Part shown: one piece after another, positions 39,646 through 52,329 of the stretch
Position numbering within the stretch: the stretch's first letter is position 1
How the letters are laid out: every line of letters begins with the position of its first letter
Source of the DNA: Sipunculus nudus
Lineage: Eukaryota > Annelida > Sipuncula > Golfingiida > Sipunculidae
Assembly: GCA_026874595.1 (NCBI GenBank)
Contig: CM049315.1
Location: 4,830,664-4,894,663 of the forward strand
Length of the DNA: 64,000 nt
Direction of reading: 5' to 3'
The notes under the pieces: model-generated
Seen by the model: the letters and a program-made list of their open reading frames with translations, nothing else
Databases searched by the model: none
What the model was told of the DNA's origin: nothing
Translations under genes and position numbers: made by a program

Positions 39646-41022
39646 GACAGTCATACTGGGAAAGTATACATGCAAAAGGGACAAAAACTGAATAATTTAT
39701 CGGTCGAAGCATCCTAAATGAGTGGAAATCAAACAAGCAGTAAACACATTTTGAACAATAATAAAACTGTCAGATGGTAAATGGTACATGATAAATAAAA
39801 AGTAACAAAATTATACGTATTTCAAAAAAACTTATCCGTGTAGAAAAGGGAAAAATGAACGATAAATATGGCATCATATGCCATTAGAATTAATGGTTTG
39901 TTTCTCACGTTCTTAATCAGCAGGAGGCAGGTATTTCCTGGAGCGAGCGAGTTTAATAAACAACCATCAGATGAATAAACGCAGGTTGTTTGATATGGAA
40001 TGTTACATGAAGGATATTTGACAGCTAGCCGAGCAGGAAAGCCCACTGTTCCCGCCCCGTGGTCTGTCAGAATACTTCCGACAAGCTGACAACATTGACC
40101 AAATGGGAGGGAAAGAACCTGAGCCAGCAGCCAGAGTTTTTTTCCGTCAAGTACTACAAGCTTTATCAGCAGGCCTGCTGTTGAGCGCCAGCAAGGCTGT
40201 CTCAACTGGGTCTGCCAGCGCGCTAAGCACTGACTTCTCAAGCCTATGCCAGCTCTCAACAGTCCTGCTTGTATCATTTGCTACCTCGGTTTCTGTTCAA
40301 TGCTACGTCATTGCTTGGCCTGCCAGTGGGAAAATGTATGTTTGCCGGGACCTCCCCTCTCGCTACACTTGAATTCTTCCCCTGGTTGCTAGGGAGAGAT
40401 ATCTACGCGCAGAGAACCCGGCAGCCTGAATGGCACCATTGATTCTGTCTCGGGCTCTGGCTGGTATTAGCTGGAGCACGCTGCTTCCACTGCTTATAAG
40501 CTGCCCCCAGTGCTGTGGGAGACTGCAAGGACAGCAGGTAGTCCAGGGGATACTACTGACCTTCTGTGACCATAAATTGCAATCCAACAATAGACACTGA
40601 AAATAGCCAAAGTTGATTCTTTTTGCCCAGGACTTCAATTAATGGCATCCCAGTTATAACAGATTTAACAGCCACAGGAAATAGCAACAGACATCGATAC
40701 TTCATTGTAATATTCGATCGGTGGAGGAGGTCCGTTGGACCGCGCGCATCACCAAACTAGGGACGAATTTGTTTCATTGCATCAGAGACGGGTGCCCCGG
40801 CTGGCGGTTTTATCTATTTCTCCGTATATCTGCTGGAATCACCGCGTGCCGGGCCGCTTTCAGCAAAGGGAAGCGTGTTTCCAGTACTGTTCCAGCCTTT
40901 CTATTTTGCGTAGCCGCTGCCAGCTTATAGAAGCAGCACTGGGAGCTCACGCAGGCCTAAACTAAGCCTGAACTGACATCGTGTCGTTTCTTCTGTAAAT
41001 CATTGCTGCGAAATTGGCCACC
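39646..41022. other. Region upstream of the KCTD gene (probable promoter and 5' UTR, limits unknown)
   Basis: The sequence from about 39900 to 41000 is clearly less AT-rich than the spacers around it. It has many short frames on both strands, including a 151-codon minus frame at 39822-40277, none with a recognisable domain. It directly precedes the KCTD start, so it is the natural place for the promoter and 5' UTR. No TATA box or transcription start can be assigned with confidence. An in-frame TAA at 40996 closes the frame ahead of the start codon. Confidence 0.4.
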
Positions 41023-41820
41023 ATGTCGGATCATAGCACGGAGTTCCCGTCCATTGTTGAGTTGAATGTTGGTGGTGTGTTTTACACTACGTCGCTGTCC
41101 ACGCTGGTGCGGGACCCAGATTCTATGCTTGGGCAAATTTTTACCGGAAAGACAAAGAACGCAGTGGTCCGGGACTCGAAAGGCAAGTTTTTTCTTGACA
41201 GAGACGGGGTATTATTTCGCTACATTCTTGATTATTTAAGGAATCAAAAGCTGGTGCTGCCGGAAAACTTCCACGAACGTGAGCGATTGAAGCATGAAGC
41301 GGAATACTTCAGCTTAGCAAACATGGTGAAGTGTTTAAACAGCACCACGGTAGGGAACACACCACGTCCCACGTACCTGAAACCCCTGTCCCCTATATCT
41401 ACAAACGGCGCGGCGTCAGGATCAGGGTCCGAAGCCGGGTCCACGCGTCCGGGAGGTTGCATCACCGTGGGGTACCGTGGCACGTTCGCTTTCGGACGGG
41501 ATGGACTGGCTGATGTGAAGTTCCGTAAGTTGTCACGCATCTTGGTATGCGGTAAGGTGAATCTGTGTCGTGAGGTGTTCGGGGAAAGCCTCAACGAAAG
41601 CAGGGACCCTGATCGTGGTGACAACGACCGCTACACGAGTCGCTTCTTCCTGAAGCACAACTTCCTGGAGCAAGCCTTTGACCAACTGCACGAGGCTGGT
41701 TTCCGGTTGATTGCATCTTGCGGTTCCGGTACCAACAGCGCTGGTAGCGAGGCCAAACCTGCCGAGTCGGAGGAAACCCGCTGGCAGCACTATAACGAGT
41801 TTGTCTACGTTAGAACGTGA
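41023..41820 (+). CDS. KCTD8/12/16-type BTB (T1) and H1 domain protein
   Basis: A complete 265-residue protein in one exon. The start is ATG at 41023 in a full Kozak context (GCCACCATGT). An in-frame TAA lies at 40996 with no ATG between. Residues 11-105 form a BTB/T1 tetramerisation domain: IVELNVGG at 11-18, DSKGKFFLDRDGVLFRYIL at 51-69, and LKHEAEYFSL at 89-98. A Gly/Ser/Pro-rich linker covers about 106-146. Residues 147-265 match the H1 domain specific to KCTD8, KCTD12 and KCTD16: GYRGTFAFGRDG at 150-161, ILVCGKV at 173-179, the hallmark LNESRDPDR at 190-198, YTSRFFLK at 204-211, and a terminal W..YNEFVYVR. In vertebrates these proteins bind the GABA-B2 receptor tail through T1 and tune G-beta-gamma signalling through H1, acting at the inner face of the neuronal plasma membrane. 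Vertebrate KCTD12 is about 325 residues and likewise intronless. Which of the three paralogues this matches cannot be decided, and a pre-duplication single orthologue is likely. No transmembrane segment is present. No neighbouring gene lies in the window. ATTAAA (42058) and AATAAA (42607) are candidate poly(A) signals. Confidence 0.95.
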   Translation: MSDHSTEFPSIVELNVGGVFYTTSLSTLVRDPDSMLGQIFTGKTKNAVVRDSKGKFFLDRDGVLFRYILDYLRNQKLVLPENFHERERLKHEAEYFSLANMVKCLNSTTVGNTPRPTYLKPLSPISTNGAASGSGSEAGSTRPGGCITVGYRGTFAFGRDGLADVKFRKLSRILVCGKVNLCREVFGESLNESRDPDRGDNDRYTSRFFLKHNFLEQAFDQLHEAGFRLIASCGSGTNSAGSEAKPAESEETRWQHYNEFVYVRT

Positions 41821-42057
41821 ACAGAACATTTAACACCAAAGGTAGGACAAGCTACTATATTGTGATAGCATCTAGGCAGGTCACCGACACACTAATGCCC
41901 GGGGCTCTGACCTCTCATCCGTGCTGGCTTTGTGGAGCCTATTTTTTTCTGGCCATGCCTCGTTCTCGTTCCACAAGGCTGGCTGACAATTCTCACCAAG
42001 AACGCTATGACCAGCGCCATTAAGTAGACGCCGAACTGTAGAACCGCGGGCCTATGC

Positions 42058-42063
42058 ATTAAA
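42058..42063 (+). terminator. Candidate poly(A) signal for the KCTD gene
   Basis: ATTAAA lies 238 bp past the stop codon. The first canonical AATAAA on this strand is at 42607-42612, giving a 3' UTR of about 0.8 kb if used. Neither can be preferred from sequence alone. Confidence 0.3.
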
Positions 42064-44016
42064 CGTTGTCTTGAAGCGCCGCCAAGCCGGCTGACTCTGC
42101 AGACACCCACGTGGGACACCAAACAAGGGACAAACCGATCGTCTGCGGTAAATATATATCATAGCTCAATATGTCTCCCGTACGGGATGTATGTGTGTGT
42201 TTGCTTGTGAGGATTAGACACTCTGTCACGGGGTAATCCTGATTCGTGTATGATGAGCCAATGGGAAAAACAATATTTCCTGCCCATTGGAATTTCTCGT
42301 GAGGTCATGGTGCATTTTATACGGAAAAGTTCAGCGTGGAATTGCCAAGGCACAGCATAAAAAAACATATCAGCAATTTACGCTCTACTTCGGTTTTCGT
42401 TAAATTATCTAACATTTTACTCAGTAACAGGATTAATTTTTTCAAGTATCATATGTGAAAACACCAAACTATATAAATACATATTTTTAAAGCACCATAT
42501 TTCGAAGTTAATATTTTACTTGATATTCTGAACACAGTTAGTTACCTCAAGGACAACAATTCTCGTTTTTTCCACGAACTCATATGACCCTTTTGGACTG
42601 GAGTAAAATAAAATATATGTCGTTCTTACAGAGGAATGTCTTTACTAGGGATGTAACGCAAGGACGAGAAATGGAATTGCAAGAATAAACAAGGACTTTT
42701 TTACGGCAAGACAAGATATAATATGCTATTAACGGTATACCTGGTCTGCCGGCAAAATATTGATGGGTTCGGTGCGTTTCTTTTCGCTCCAGAGCCTGCG
42801 GCGTTCTGTGGGTCAATGTGAGTCTTTCCTGGGTAAGGTAAGATTGATATTAAGGTTGTACATAAAGCAGGAATCGACGATATCCGCTCAGGCCGCCTAA
42901 AAGGAAAGCCGACTTGATTGAGGGCCCGTCTGAGGGATTGGTCGTATAAACCATATGTGTACATCTGGCTGACCACCTTATACCAATAGCAAACTGTTAT
43001 AATTCAAATGCCGACCGCATCGCGGACAATATTGTTTCAGCTGTTATTTATTGATGGAAAATTAGATGATTTTGTCTTGATTATTAAAATAGTTTACCTT
43101 TGTTGTATTTCAGTTAGTATTATTGATGCGATATGGGAGAGCTAGTGCTTTACGTTGCTGGGTAAACAGTTTGGCCCACGGTAGGGCCAAATGCTGAGTT
43201 AAATCTTCAAAAAAGCAAGTGGGAATCGACAGGTTTATGTTTACTTCCAAACACCTGAATTCACAACCGATACCAAAAATCGTGCAAACATTCTGTCTAG
43301 TTCCACAGCCCTCTATGTTTGAACCTTCAAGTTAATAATTCATGTCTGGTTAATGTACAATGAGCGGAAGATAATACTGCCCTCACCTTCTAGAGAAACC
43401 ACCCCTACGGCACCTCTTGTATTTAGCATATACATTCAAGAAGCATTTCTATAACTTATCTGCTAAGATTACACATATGTGAAACGATCGATGTTGCCAT
43501 GGTAACCGCCATGCCGCCTGGTACTGAATTATCAAACACCATTTTAAATATAAAAGCAGTTTAGTATGCGTACAGCACGTACACCATAAATGCAAGACAG
43601 AATCTTGTGACAAAGCAGTCAATAATAACAAGCCCGAACAATTAACCTAAGCCCGGCAAAGCTATATATTTTCTTTCCTGTAACAACCAGATTATTTTCT
43701 GGAGCGTCATACTGGTGTCGCCTGGTAAAAGGCACATTCCCGCCATGAAATGTACCTTCCCGCTCAGCGCCAAACACCAGCAGACGATCACCCGGGAGGC
43801 TCTAGACGGAGAGATGTCGTGAACTAGATCCCTCCAGGGTCACATACGATGTGCTGTTTGTAATAACGTCAGTCAAACAAACAAAGATAAACTGTCGGTT
43901 ATTGACACTTCTGTTAGTTTAATTAACCTTCACCCTTCCTTTTCTCTTCATTCTTTTCCTTTTTTTCGACACTGGGTTACTCAAATTATGTTCATCTTTC
44001 ATTTATACTATAGTCA

Positions 44017-44018
<2 letters not shown>
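42064..44018. other. Downstream spacer (3' UTR limit unknown), no further gene seen
   Basis: Unique sequence after the KCTD gene. Minus-strand frames of up to 91 codons (42701-42976) have no recognisable content. Confidence 0.5.

Positions 44019-44087
<69 letters not shown>
44019..44087. repeat. Compound (CT)n-(TA)n microsatellite
   Basis: About 17 CT units (44019-44053) run directly into about 17 TA units (44053-44087). Confidence 0.96.
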
Positions 44088-44090
<3 letters not shown>

Positions 44091-46349
44091 CCCGAGATTA
44101 TTTTTTTTAATATGGTGGTTAATATTTCGAATTCGGATACATTTAAAAATAATATTAGGCAAACTTACTGTTCAATTTATGGATATTCATCAAATTATTT
44201 AATAAATATATTTTTTTTAATTGAAAGTATGAATAGCAAACTATATCTTATTCACACATTTAGCCTTTATAACTATTAAAAGTAAGTTTAATATTAACGT
44301 TTAGAGTAGGCCTATCATTCACGAAAGAAGGCATTTCTAAAGCAAAGAACTCAAACCTTGACTGGGATGATAGTAGTTTATTTCATATTATTTTAAACAA
44401 ATTAAACCTGTGCAACAAAAAAAAACACCATATATTTGTGTAGCTCCGTATTTATATTGTCACTAAATTACACGTCATTGGTTCAATATATATATATAAA
44501 TATATATATACATATATAAATCGAAGGTCGAACGAGTTGAAATTTTTGTTCATGCTAGTGTTGCCAGATACTTGTGTATAAAAACAACCCTTGATAGATT
44601 AAAATCATAAAACCTCTGTAAGTATTGTACAGCAATGTTTTGACTTTCGACTAATGCATATATGGACATTATATATATAATTAATTATTATTTTATATGT
44701 TGAAAAGACTGCACAAAGGTTTTGGGACGAGCAACCATGAAAAAGATCACAATCTTTTACATCATAGAAAGCCAAAACAACCACAACATGAGTTATGTCT
44801 CGCTACTCACGAAACGGAGCTTTCCAATTACAAGGTCTTTCTCCCAAGGTCGAAAAAAGCTCCTCCGCAGAAAGATTATTTATAATTCAGTCCTTTTATC
44901 ATCGGACGGACAGCTTTTTACCCTTGTTTCTCTGCACTTACTATAGGACGCTCTTAACAACCGGAAAACAGCAACAGGTCCGCGGAAAAAAAATACCTTG
45001 GGCGGTATCCAAGCGACGCCGCTTATTAGCTGATAGGAGATAAATACACGGGGAGATGTTTCTTTACCTGAGCGGTGTACACCTGAAGCAGGTATCTGAA
45101 AGATATCATTACTTTCCTTGAGGGAACGTTATGGAATGTCTGTGTTCTGTGCATTCCATCACGTGCCAGTATTTCAACTGAACCCCACTGTGCTTATTAA
45201 CGTAAGCTATTTGAAAATTTGTTTCCGTTTTTTAACCTCTCATCACTGCTCACAGTTACATATCAGTGTTAGTCTGCTGGTCCAGGAATGTGAGCGTGGT
45301 TTTGTATCCCACTCGCGCAACAACAAGTGCTAAGTTCGGTTTCTAATGGACCATAAATGCATACAACAAACTATCTTTTAACCAAATCGACTGTTTTTGA
45401 TGAATAAACGAGTAAAGCACAGATTTTCACAACGAACGACGTATCATTGTTACGAACTTCATTAAAATAAATAACGAAAACAACATGGATTGCATAAATA
45501 TCATAAAACTGAATAAGTGTAAGTTTATGCTTAATATGTAATATACCTTTGTCAGGGGCTTTTCATGCAAGGTTTCAGCAATTTCTTATTAAGAATATAA
45601 TATGTTTAATTATAAAAAACTAATTAATTAATTGATTAATTAAATAATGTTTTCAATCAAGCCCGGTATTGATCGTTATTTCATTATGAACGTTTGATGT
45701 TAAATTAACGAAGGCTTTTCTAGCTGTCAGTCGTCCCAGAGGATAAAACCATTCCTGTGATAAAATTTCAATTGTTAATTGAAAAAAAACTTCTTTCTAT
45801 GTTTAACACTAATATTTTATAATAGTACACGTCATACTTTTTATTAGGCGTTTAGCTTTACACATCTCACACTTTGCAAGTGGTGCCACATTATTCATAT
45901 TTTTGGGAAAGACTATTTTATTTTTTGCTTCAATCATCATTCAAATTGGCGGTTTGAGACTGTTCACAGATATATTTCAGACATTAGTGAGAACAAGAGA
46001 TGAGATTTGCCAATGTTTCACAATAGTAACATTTTATTAGGTGAGATTTCAAGATGACTGAAAGACTAAGGATATGAGAACGTGTGCTAAAACTCGTTAC
46101 TAACTGATTTCTTATCTGATGCTGTTTTAGAAGAATGATATGTAATTGTGACACTGCACGAAAAGTTGCCCATTTGGGACTACAGTTTTCCTACATTTCA
46201 GACAATGCCCTTTTTCTTCATTTACGATATCATACTTTGGTCATAAAATCTTCAGAACTGACAGTTTTATCACGTGACGCCGTTCTCCCATCAACTGATT
46301 TTTCGCCTGCCAAAAGAATCGGTAGGATCGGTAGATGTGAGGGTGCTGC
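44088..46349. other. Intergenic spacer, no gene seen
   Basis: Strongly AT-rich unique sequence with a broken TA tract at about 44489-44519. Three overlapping frames of 62-82 codons at 44697-45043 (+) lack any recognisable motif. An 85-codon frame at 46135-46392 runs into the MITE that follows and is not a gene. Confidence 0.55.
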
Positions 46350-46887
46350 TAGACTGGTACCCTGCTCTATAATGGCCCTCAGCCAGGCATAGAGACAGGC
46401 GTACAACGCCATCTTAAGTACTCTCAGTTGCAACTCCTGGCTTACCTATAGACTGGTTCCAACTTCAGTATGCACGCTCATACCGATTATCATGGACGTT
46501 CACGCGATCCTGGTTCATTATCCGTGAAGATTCCTTATAAAATAACTTTCTTTAGTTATTTCTAGTTTTCAAATATTGAAGAATGAGTTGTTGCACAAAA
46601 ATTGAATGATGGATGCATAGATAATAAGATATACTGAATCTTTGATTTTCCACTGTACGTAGCAGTGATTTATTATTAATATCTATTAATCTAATCATTA
46701 ATGTCACATTTAATATACAGCCAACTTTTTTTAACTTCTTTGAGCAAACGAAATGCTTATTTTTATCATATATAATGTATACTGGAGTTGGTACCAGTCT
46801 GCCAAGAGTACAAAAGATGGCGTTGTACGCCCGTCTCTATGATTGGCCTAGAGCAGCGGTGTCATAATAGAGTGGGGTACCAGTCTA
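46350..46887. mobile_element. 538-bp MITE with long inverted repeats and 9-bp target duplication (Mutator-like)
   Basis: The left end is TAGACTGGTACCC and the right end is its complement. The inverted arms are imperfect but long, about 46350-46480 against about 46770-46887. They share TAGACTGGTACC, CTCTAT.ATG, CATAGAGAC, GGCGTACAACGCCATCTT, GTACTCT and GACTGGT.CCAACT..AGTAT. The nine bases GGGTGCTGC occur immediately outside both ends (46341-46349 and 46888-46896). Arms over 100 bp with a 9-bp duplication are typical of Mutator-like (MULE) elements. No transposase frame lies inside, so it is non-autonomous. The inner 280 bp is AT-rich with no visible homology. Confidence 0.8.
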
Positions 46888-46896
46888 GGGTGCTGC

Positions 46897-48229
46897 CGGC
46901 CGGATTTTTAAATAATTCGCAGTAAAAATCGGCTGCAAACAGGATTTTCCCGGCTGCTTTTTATCCGGCAGGAAAATTGGGGAGATGTGATGACGGAACC
47001 GAACAAATCAGCGGATTTACAACCAGGAATATTGTGTTGTCCGATGAAGATCCGTGTGTCCGTCACACATTTACCTGTATATCTATCATATTTTACCTAT
47101 ACACCATAAGCTTTAAATGAAGGGGGTCTACGCTTAACAATATTCATCTAACCCGACGTCATGGTCTAGTTGTCGATGCATTAAGAACTAAGAATAATGG
47201 CCATCCCACTATCACGATAAATAAAGGAGAATGAATGGCTAACTTTTTAAAAATGGCCACTTTTGATGCAGGTCCTTAAATATTATTAATTTTCTTATAA
47301 ATCAGGCAAACTGAATTGTCATATTGTGTCCTATAACTGTGTAATATATAGTGTATGCATTAAAAGTCCAGAAAAATGCAGTGAGTATAGCTGCAGATAC
47401 GACTGGCAACCAAATCTAGTGCTAATTGATTGAAAATATTGCGAAATTAGAATCACATATACTTAATCCATTTAGACACTGAAACTAAGGACGGAATTTG
47501 TCAAAATAAAATGACATTTACAGACAGCTGCACATTAGAATTATTACATTCCAAATGATCGTTTCCATGGAAACACTGTATGTATTTAAAGAGCGGTAGG
47601 ATGCCGGCACTTCGTATGACGGCATCATTGTTTTAACGCGTCAAACCGCTCTGAAGCAAAATCAATATTTTCTTAAATTGAATTGCCCCGCGTCTGGCGC
47701 AGACAAGATGGATGCCAGTCCAGGCCGGGGGCGGCCATGTCTGCAGAAAAAAATAGGGTCTCAGGGATATCGGAATTAAATCTAATGCTAAGTTTTCCGA
47801 AATTATGTTTTAGCCATATGCCTGTTATTTCATTATTTCACTGTCATCAGGCTTGTTCAGTATTGAGATTTACCATACGGTCACCTTATTATTTTTTTAT
47901 ACCACGAGCATTGGAGAAAAAGCTTGGTTGGATAACGTCTTGGATGAAGTCGAGATATTGACGGGGCTTTATTGTGTTTATTTATTTATACGTTTTTTTT
48001 CTCATTTAGGCGCAATCTTGGTGGTATGAAAGAAAACCATTGTGGCACCTTTTTCGTCATCATGGTTACCATGGGAACGGTGTCCAATCCAGTAATAAAA
48101 ATAATATTCACATGAACAAAAAACATTTAAGTGAAACCGCGGATATAAATGCCTTGTTTATATAGCACAACCAAATAAATCCCATGAGCTGTTGTTCAAA
48201 ATGTATAATAAACATTGATTTTCTACCTA
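46897..48229. other. Intergenic spacer, no gene seen
   Basis: Unique sequence. A 92-codon frame at 47683-47961 (+) shows no recognisable domain. Confidence 0.5.
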
Positions 48230-48445
48230 GACACAAACGTTTTTCTGGATCTAAGGGTTTCTATGAAAGGTTTAGATGGTGGCGTTCGGTAGTTTGTTGG
48301 GATGGAGGAAACCGGAGGATCGCAGAACCCACATATTGTGGACGGGAAACTACAAACCACGCTCAAAGCCCCGCCGGGAATCAAACTGGTGTCGTCAGTG
48401 GTGAGAGCAGAGCGTGTTGCCACCTGACCGACCGGATCATTTTAT
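48230..48445 (-). mobile_element. tRNA-derived SINE-like relic (minus strand)
   Basis: Read on the minus strand from about 48440, the sequence runs GGTGGCAACACGCTCTGC (A-box-like region), then CCAGTTTGATTCCCGGC (B-box-like, complement of 48373-48389). About 40 bp later come GTGGGTTCT and CTCCGGTTTCCTCC, a combination often seen in tRNA-derived SINEs of invertebrates. The tail past about 48250 and any target duplication are not clear. The open frames across it on both strands are incidental. Confidence 0.5.
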
Positions 48446-51032
48446 GTCTTTACAACATTATATGACTGTAAACCCGGTAATAAAAACAGAGTACGGGTCA
48501 GGACAAGTACTCCCAGCCAAGGATCCCCTTTCACACTTTGCAAGAGCGGATTTTTATTTATTTAAATATTTATTTCAGAACAGAAGGTCAAAAGAAGTTA
48601 AAGCTTATGTAGAAAAAAATATATAATTTAAATATAGAAATAAAGGGTACAGAATAAAAAAAATCATAAAAAAAAATCATGCCTCTGGATGAGAAGCCAC
48701 GCTGACACATAGTCCGTTTCTGAAGCACTTTAAAATATCCAAGCTTAAATAAAATCATAATTTTCCCGGTTCTTATTGAAGATGGTGGTCAACTATCAAT
48801 AAGAGAAAATTTTATGATTAGATATATTTTACATTTAATGCTGACTGTTGCTATCATTTTAGGGTATCCTGATCATATCCCGTTGGTACAACACACGTTT
48901 ATCGAACCTCCCCTTGATCCGCGCCTGCCGCGTGCTCAGTTTGAGTGACAACCACACGAAATGAGAGGCCGCGATAACACAATAGACCATACAAGAATGA
49001 TAGCCGTATATTATGGTTTCAATGTTTAAGCTGTCCCTGCTGGAATGGATTCTGTCAGGAACTGTCAGGGCAGGGGATTACCTTATAGATGGCTCAAATA
49101 AGGATATGATTTGCTGAGCCTCCCTTCTGCCCTCGGAGCGTTTACCTGGCCGTGCTGGCGGCGGCAAGAGTCACGTTTGTTGATGGGTTGAGAGCCTGGT
49201 GTCACGATGAAGAAAATAAATGGAACAGACGCTACTCCACCTTATCGAGCAAGACGAGCCCAGCAAATCAACCCGGTTAAATGTTTCCTGGCAATAAAAT
49301 AAGGCGTCCGGCGGACCCAAGTACATAATAACCTGGTTGTGGCCCTACCCGCCATCCGAGTGTCACGGTTTTAAACTCGACTCCAATCAGAAAGCGCGTA
49401 CCTAGTGGTTGGCCGATCATCGAGTTTTATCGAAAGTCAGTCGGTTTGCTGCCACTTTCAAGCGCTCGATTACCAAAGGCAACTATCGATTACATCATAA
49501 TATTGATTGTTTTCTTTCCAAAATGCCTTATAGTTATAGGCAAAAATGATTTTCCATTTATACCACATTTCGCGCTTCATATAATGAGTCTGTGTCCCCA
49601 AATAACTTCCGTATGTAACTGAGTATGACACAGTAGATGCGAGAACGGAGGACTTATTAAACTTATCACTGTGAACTCGCAGCGAGCTGCAGATTGGCGG
49701 AGAGATTTCTAACGAGATGTACATTGCAAATATGGGCGGGAAGGCGTTAAAATACTTCATAAATTCTCCAGGTCTATGCCAATTTTGCGAGATTCTCTTA
49801 GAAATAATCTATTCAACCGATGCCAGGTGCCGCTGTTTTAAAAAATTCTTTGTTGGGGCTAACCCGGCCGGTCGAGTATTGGATTTCATCTGGAATTTTT
49901 TTGGACTAGTCTACAATTTTTTTTTGGTATGATCTGCCCCAAGCCCACCTGGGCCCGTAAAATCTGCCTTCATGTGCTTGAACAACAGCCCCTCTATAGG
50001 CCTAACATTCTTAAATGCTCTTAATTTCCATAATCACAGATATTACCCGACGTTGCAGATCGTTAAATGTGATCCTTAAAATTAGTCTGATTGTGTCTAT
50101 ATACGTGGAAGATCGTGACACTCCTGCGCGAGAGGAGAATACCTGCCGAGGAAACGCAGGTACAGTTTCACAGATAATTGCATATTTCTTTGATAATTGT
50201 ATGTATTTGTCTGAACCGATTAATAATCGATCATCAGTCGGTTTGCTCAAATCGATGATCGATTATGAAAAAGGAACCGTCTCCCACCATTACGCGTACC
50301 CCGCTATCTCTTTGTCCATTTCTTTATGCCCATATTACCTTTGTAACCTAAACACCTTGTCCAAATTCCCGAAAACTACACCTCCAGAAAAAGTCAACCA
50401 ACGCTAATATCCTCATTTATCACTTATATAATTAATCTCATCTTTAAAATTTCAAAAACTACCTCTGCATGAAAAATCCTTGAAATAAGCCTTTTTTAAA
50501 TATCTTGATTTCAATTAAACACATAGGGGTACAGAGTGGCGCTATATCGATTCTTCGCCAGGCCAGATTATCACGTTTTATCACATCAAAACTTGCCTCT
50601 AAAGCATTAACTAAAGAAAATAGAATATATTTTTTTCGGAAAGTTTAACTTCTTGTAGAAAAGGAGATGCTGAAGCAATAGAAGTGTAATGCTCAATAAT
50701 ATAGACCGGTTCTAGTGATAGTCAAACTCGTGGAAACTATTGACTGAAGCAATTAATGAATATATTAAAACCACAGTTAAGCCCTACATCGTAACTCCGG
50801 TCAGTTTTGACGACAGTCACCAGAAGACTTGTAGCCCATTGTTTGACGTCCGGAAAATCGGTAGGATCGGCGCCAGTCTGATTAAAAAAAAAAAAGCTGG
50901 TCGGAAGCATCTGCAAAAAAATCCCTTCCTACCTTTCCTGCGCATGACGACAATATCAGTCTTGGAAACGACTCCAGAATTCGCCAAAATGACCAGAAAA
51001 TCTGGTGATAACAGCCCCCTAGCATGCTCTCT

Positions 51033-51035
<3 letters not shown>
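48446..51035. other. Intergenic spacer, no gene supported
   Basis: Mixed-composition unique sequence. Frames of 96 codons (49470-49760, -) and 130 codons (50015-50407, +) show no recognisable domain. Less AT-rich patches occur at about 48890-49460. I see no repeat or RNA gene. Confidence 0.45.

Positions 51036-51084
<49 letters not shown>
51036..51084. repeat. (CT)n microsatellite
   Basis: About 24 uninterrupted CT dinucleotides. They account for the Ser-Leu run in the plus frame at 50740-51123 and the Arg-Glu run on the minus strand. Confidence 0.97.
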
Positions 51085-51086
<2 letters not shown>

Positions 51087-52329
51087 CAATTTAAGTGATT
51101 GTGTCTGTGTATGTGTGTTTTGATGAGACAGGTCTTTAAATTGAAGAACTCCGTATTTTTTCAGTGACTTGGAGAAAAATCAGTTTAAGTAGACGAACTC
51201 CTTTAACACCAATGGTAGGACTGAAGATCTTTTTCTGCTAATGCGAAAGTAATGTCTTACGGTTGAAAAAAATCTTCCCTTAAATGGTCTTATGTATAAA
51301 ACCCTGTATGTACAAATGCCCAAACATATTTTCGTTTTAATTAAAACATGTACATGAATAAAACCACCAGAGTACAAGTTACAACTATGACAAAAAGTGT
51401 TACTTTAATAATACTCCTGAGCCTTCAGAGAAAATCCCCGAGCGTAGGTAAAGCAAATGAAATATAATGTTCACCTTTCATTGAATTCGTCTATATTGTC
51501 AAAACGTCAGAATACAAGAAGAATAAATGCCACGCTTATTTCATCTGGGAATAAGGGTAATTTATTCAGTTCGTTTGACACGCCATGAGTATTAAGTTAA
51601 TGGTATCTGCCATGTGGCACTTTAGCGAGCGAGCTGAGAGCGATAATTAGTTTAATACCTTGCAGGTGTTGAGAATGAATGCTAGTACACAGCTTAGCAT
51701 TGATCCCGCTCTGCCCTCCGGGCTGCTGGCTGCAGAGTGGGTTGTGGCAGCCTTCTATCCTGCTGCAGACGTTATAACATGGTCCTAACAGCCAAATGTA
51801 CAAAATGGTCAAAATGTTTAACATTGTCTTCTGGGTATATATTCATATAATTGTAATTTCACACAGGTCGTGACAAATACAGACCCGAGGGTAGAACGAC
51901 GAAGGGGTCTCCATGACAACTCACGCGAGGGTACCCTGGCACCCGTACATCCCATGGCACCGTATCATAGTGACGTCATAAGATATTAATAAAGGTCAGC
52001 CCACAAGGGGCTCGGGGTACAGAGAGACGGGTTGAATATAACAATACAAGCACACAATAGTGTTTGCGCATGCAAGAAACAATTTAACTCACGGAAGATG
52101 AGCGGAAACATGATATTATTGGCTGCCTCGAGTGTGACGTCATGGGCTATACCTGAGGGACAGGGGACAAAAATCAAGATAAATTAATTGTATTCAAAGT
52201 AAACAAAAATTGCCACACATTAAAGAAAAGTATATTAAATTGCATTTATGAATGAAAGAGCCAAACAAAATGGTGATGAGTTCATAAGTTTGAAGTGGGC
52301 TTGGTTGATACACCGCATGTCATCCTACT
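51085..52329. other. Intergenic spacer with two perfect CRE octamers
   Basis: Unique sequence with no recognisable gene. TGACGTCA occurs at 51971-51978 and again at 52135-52142, 164 bp apart. Confidence 0.45.
51971..52142. promoter_or_regulatory. Pair of cAMP-response-element octamers
   Basis: Two perfect palindromic TGACGTCA sites mark the two ends of this interval. The octamer is the consensus site for CREB/ATF-family factors. Regulatory function here is inferred from the motif only, and no adjacent gene is recognised. Confidence 0.25.

Noticed and set aside
39822-40277. Minus-strand frame of 151 codons upstream of the KCTD gene
   Set aside because: No recognisable domain. It overlaps a plus frame (40103-40372) and lies in the likely promoter/5' UTR region; low-AT composition alone explains the openness.
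41014-41022. Upstream non-ATG start for the KCTD protein (TTG, three extra codons)
   Set aside because: The ATG at 41023 has a full GCCACC Kozak context, and conserved domain sequence begins soon after. A TTG start has no support in an animal gene here.
48184-48465. Plus-strand frame of 93 codons
   Set aside because: Most of it is the minus-strand SINE-like relic read backwards.
50740-51123. Plus-strand frame of 127 codons ending in a Ser-Leu run
   Set aside because: The end is the (CT)n microsatellite and the rest has no recognisable motif.
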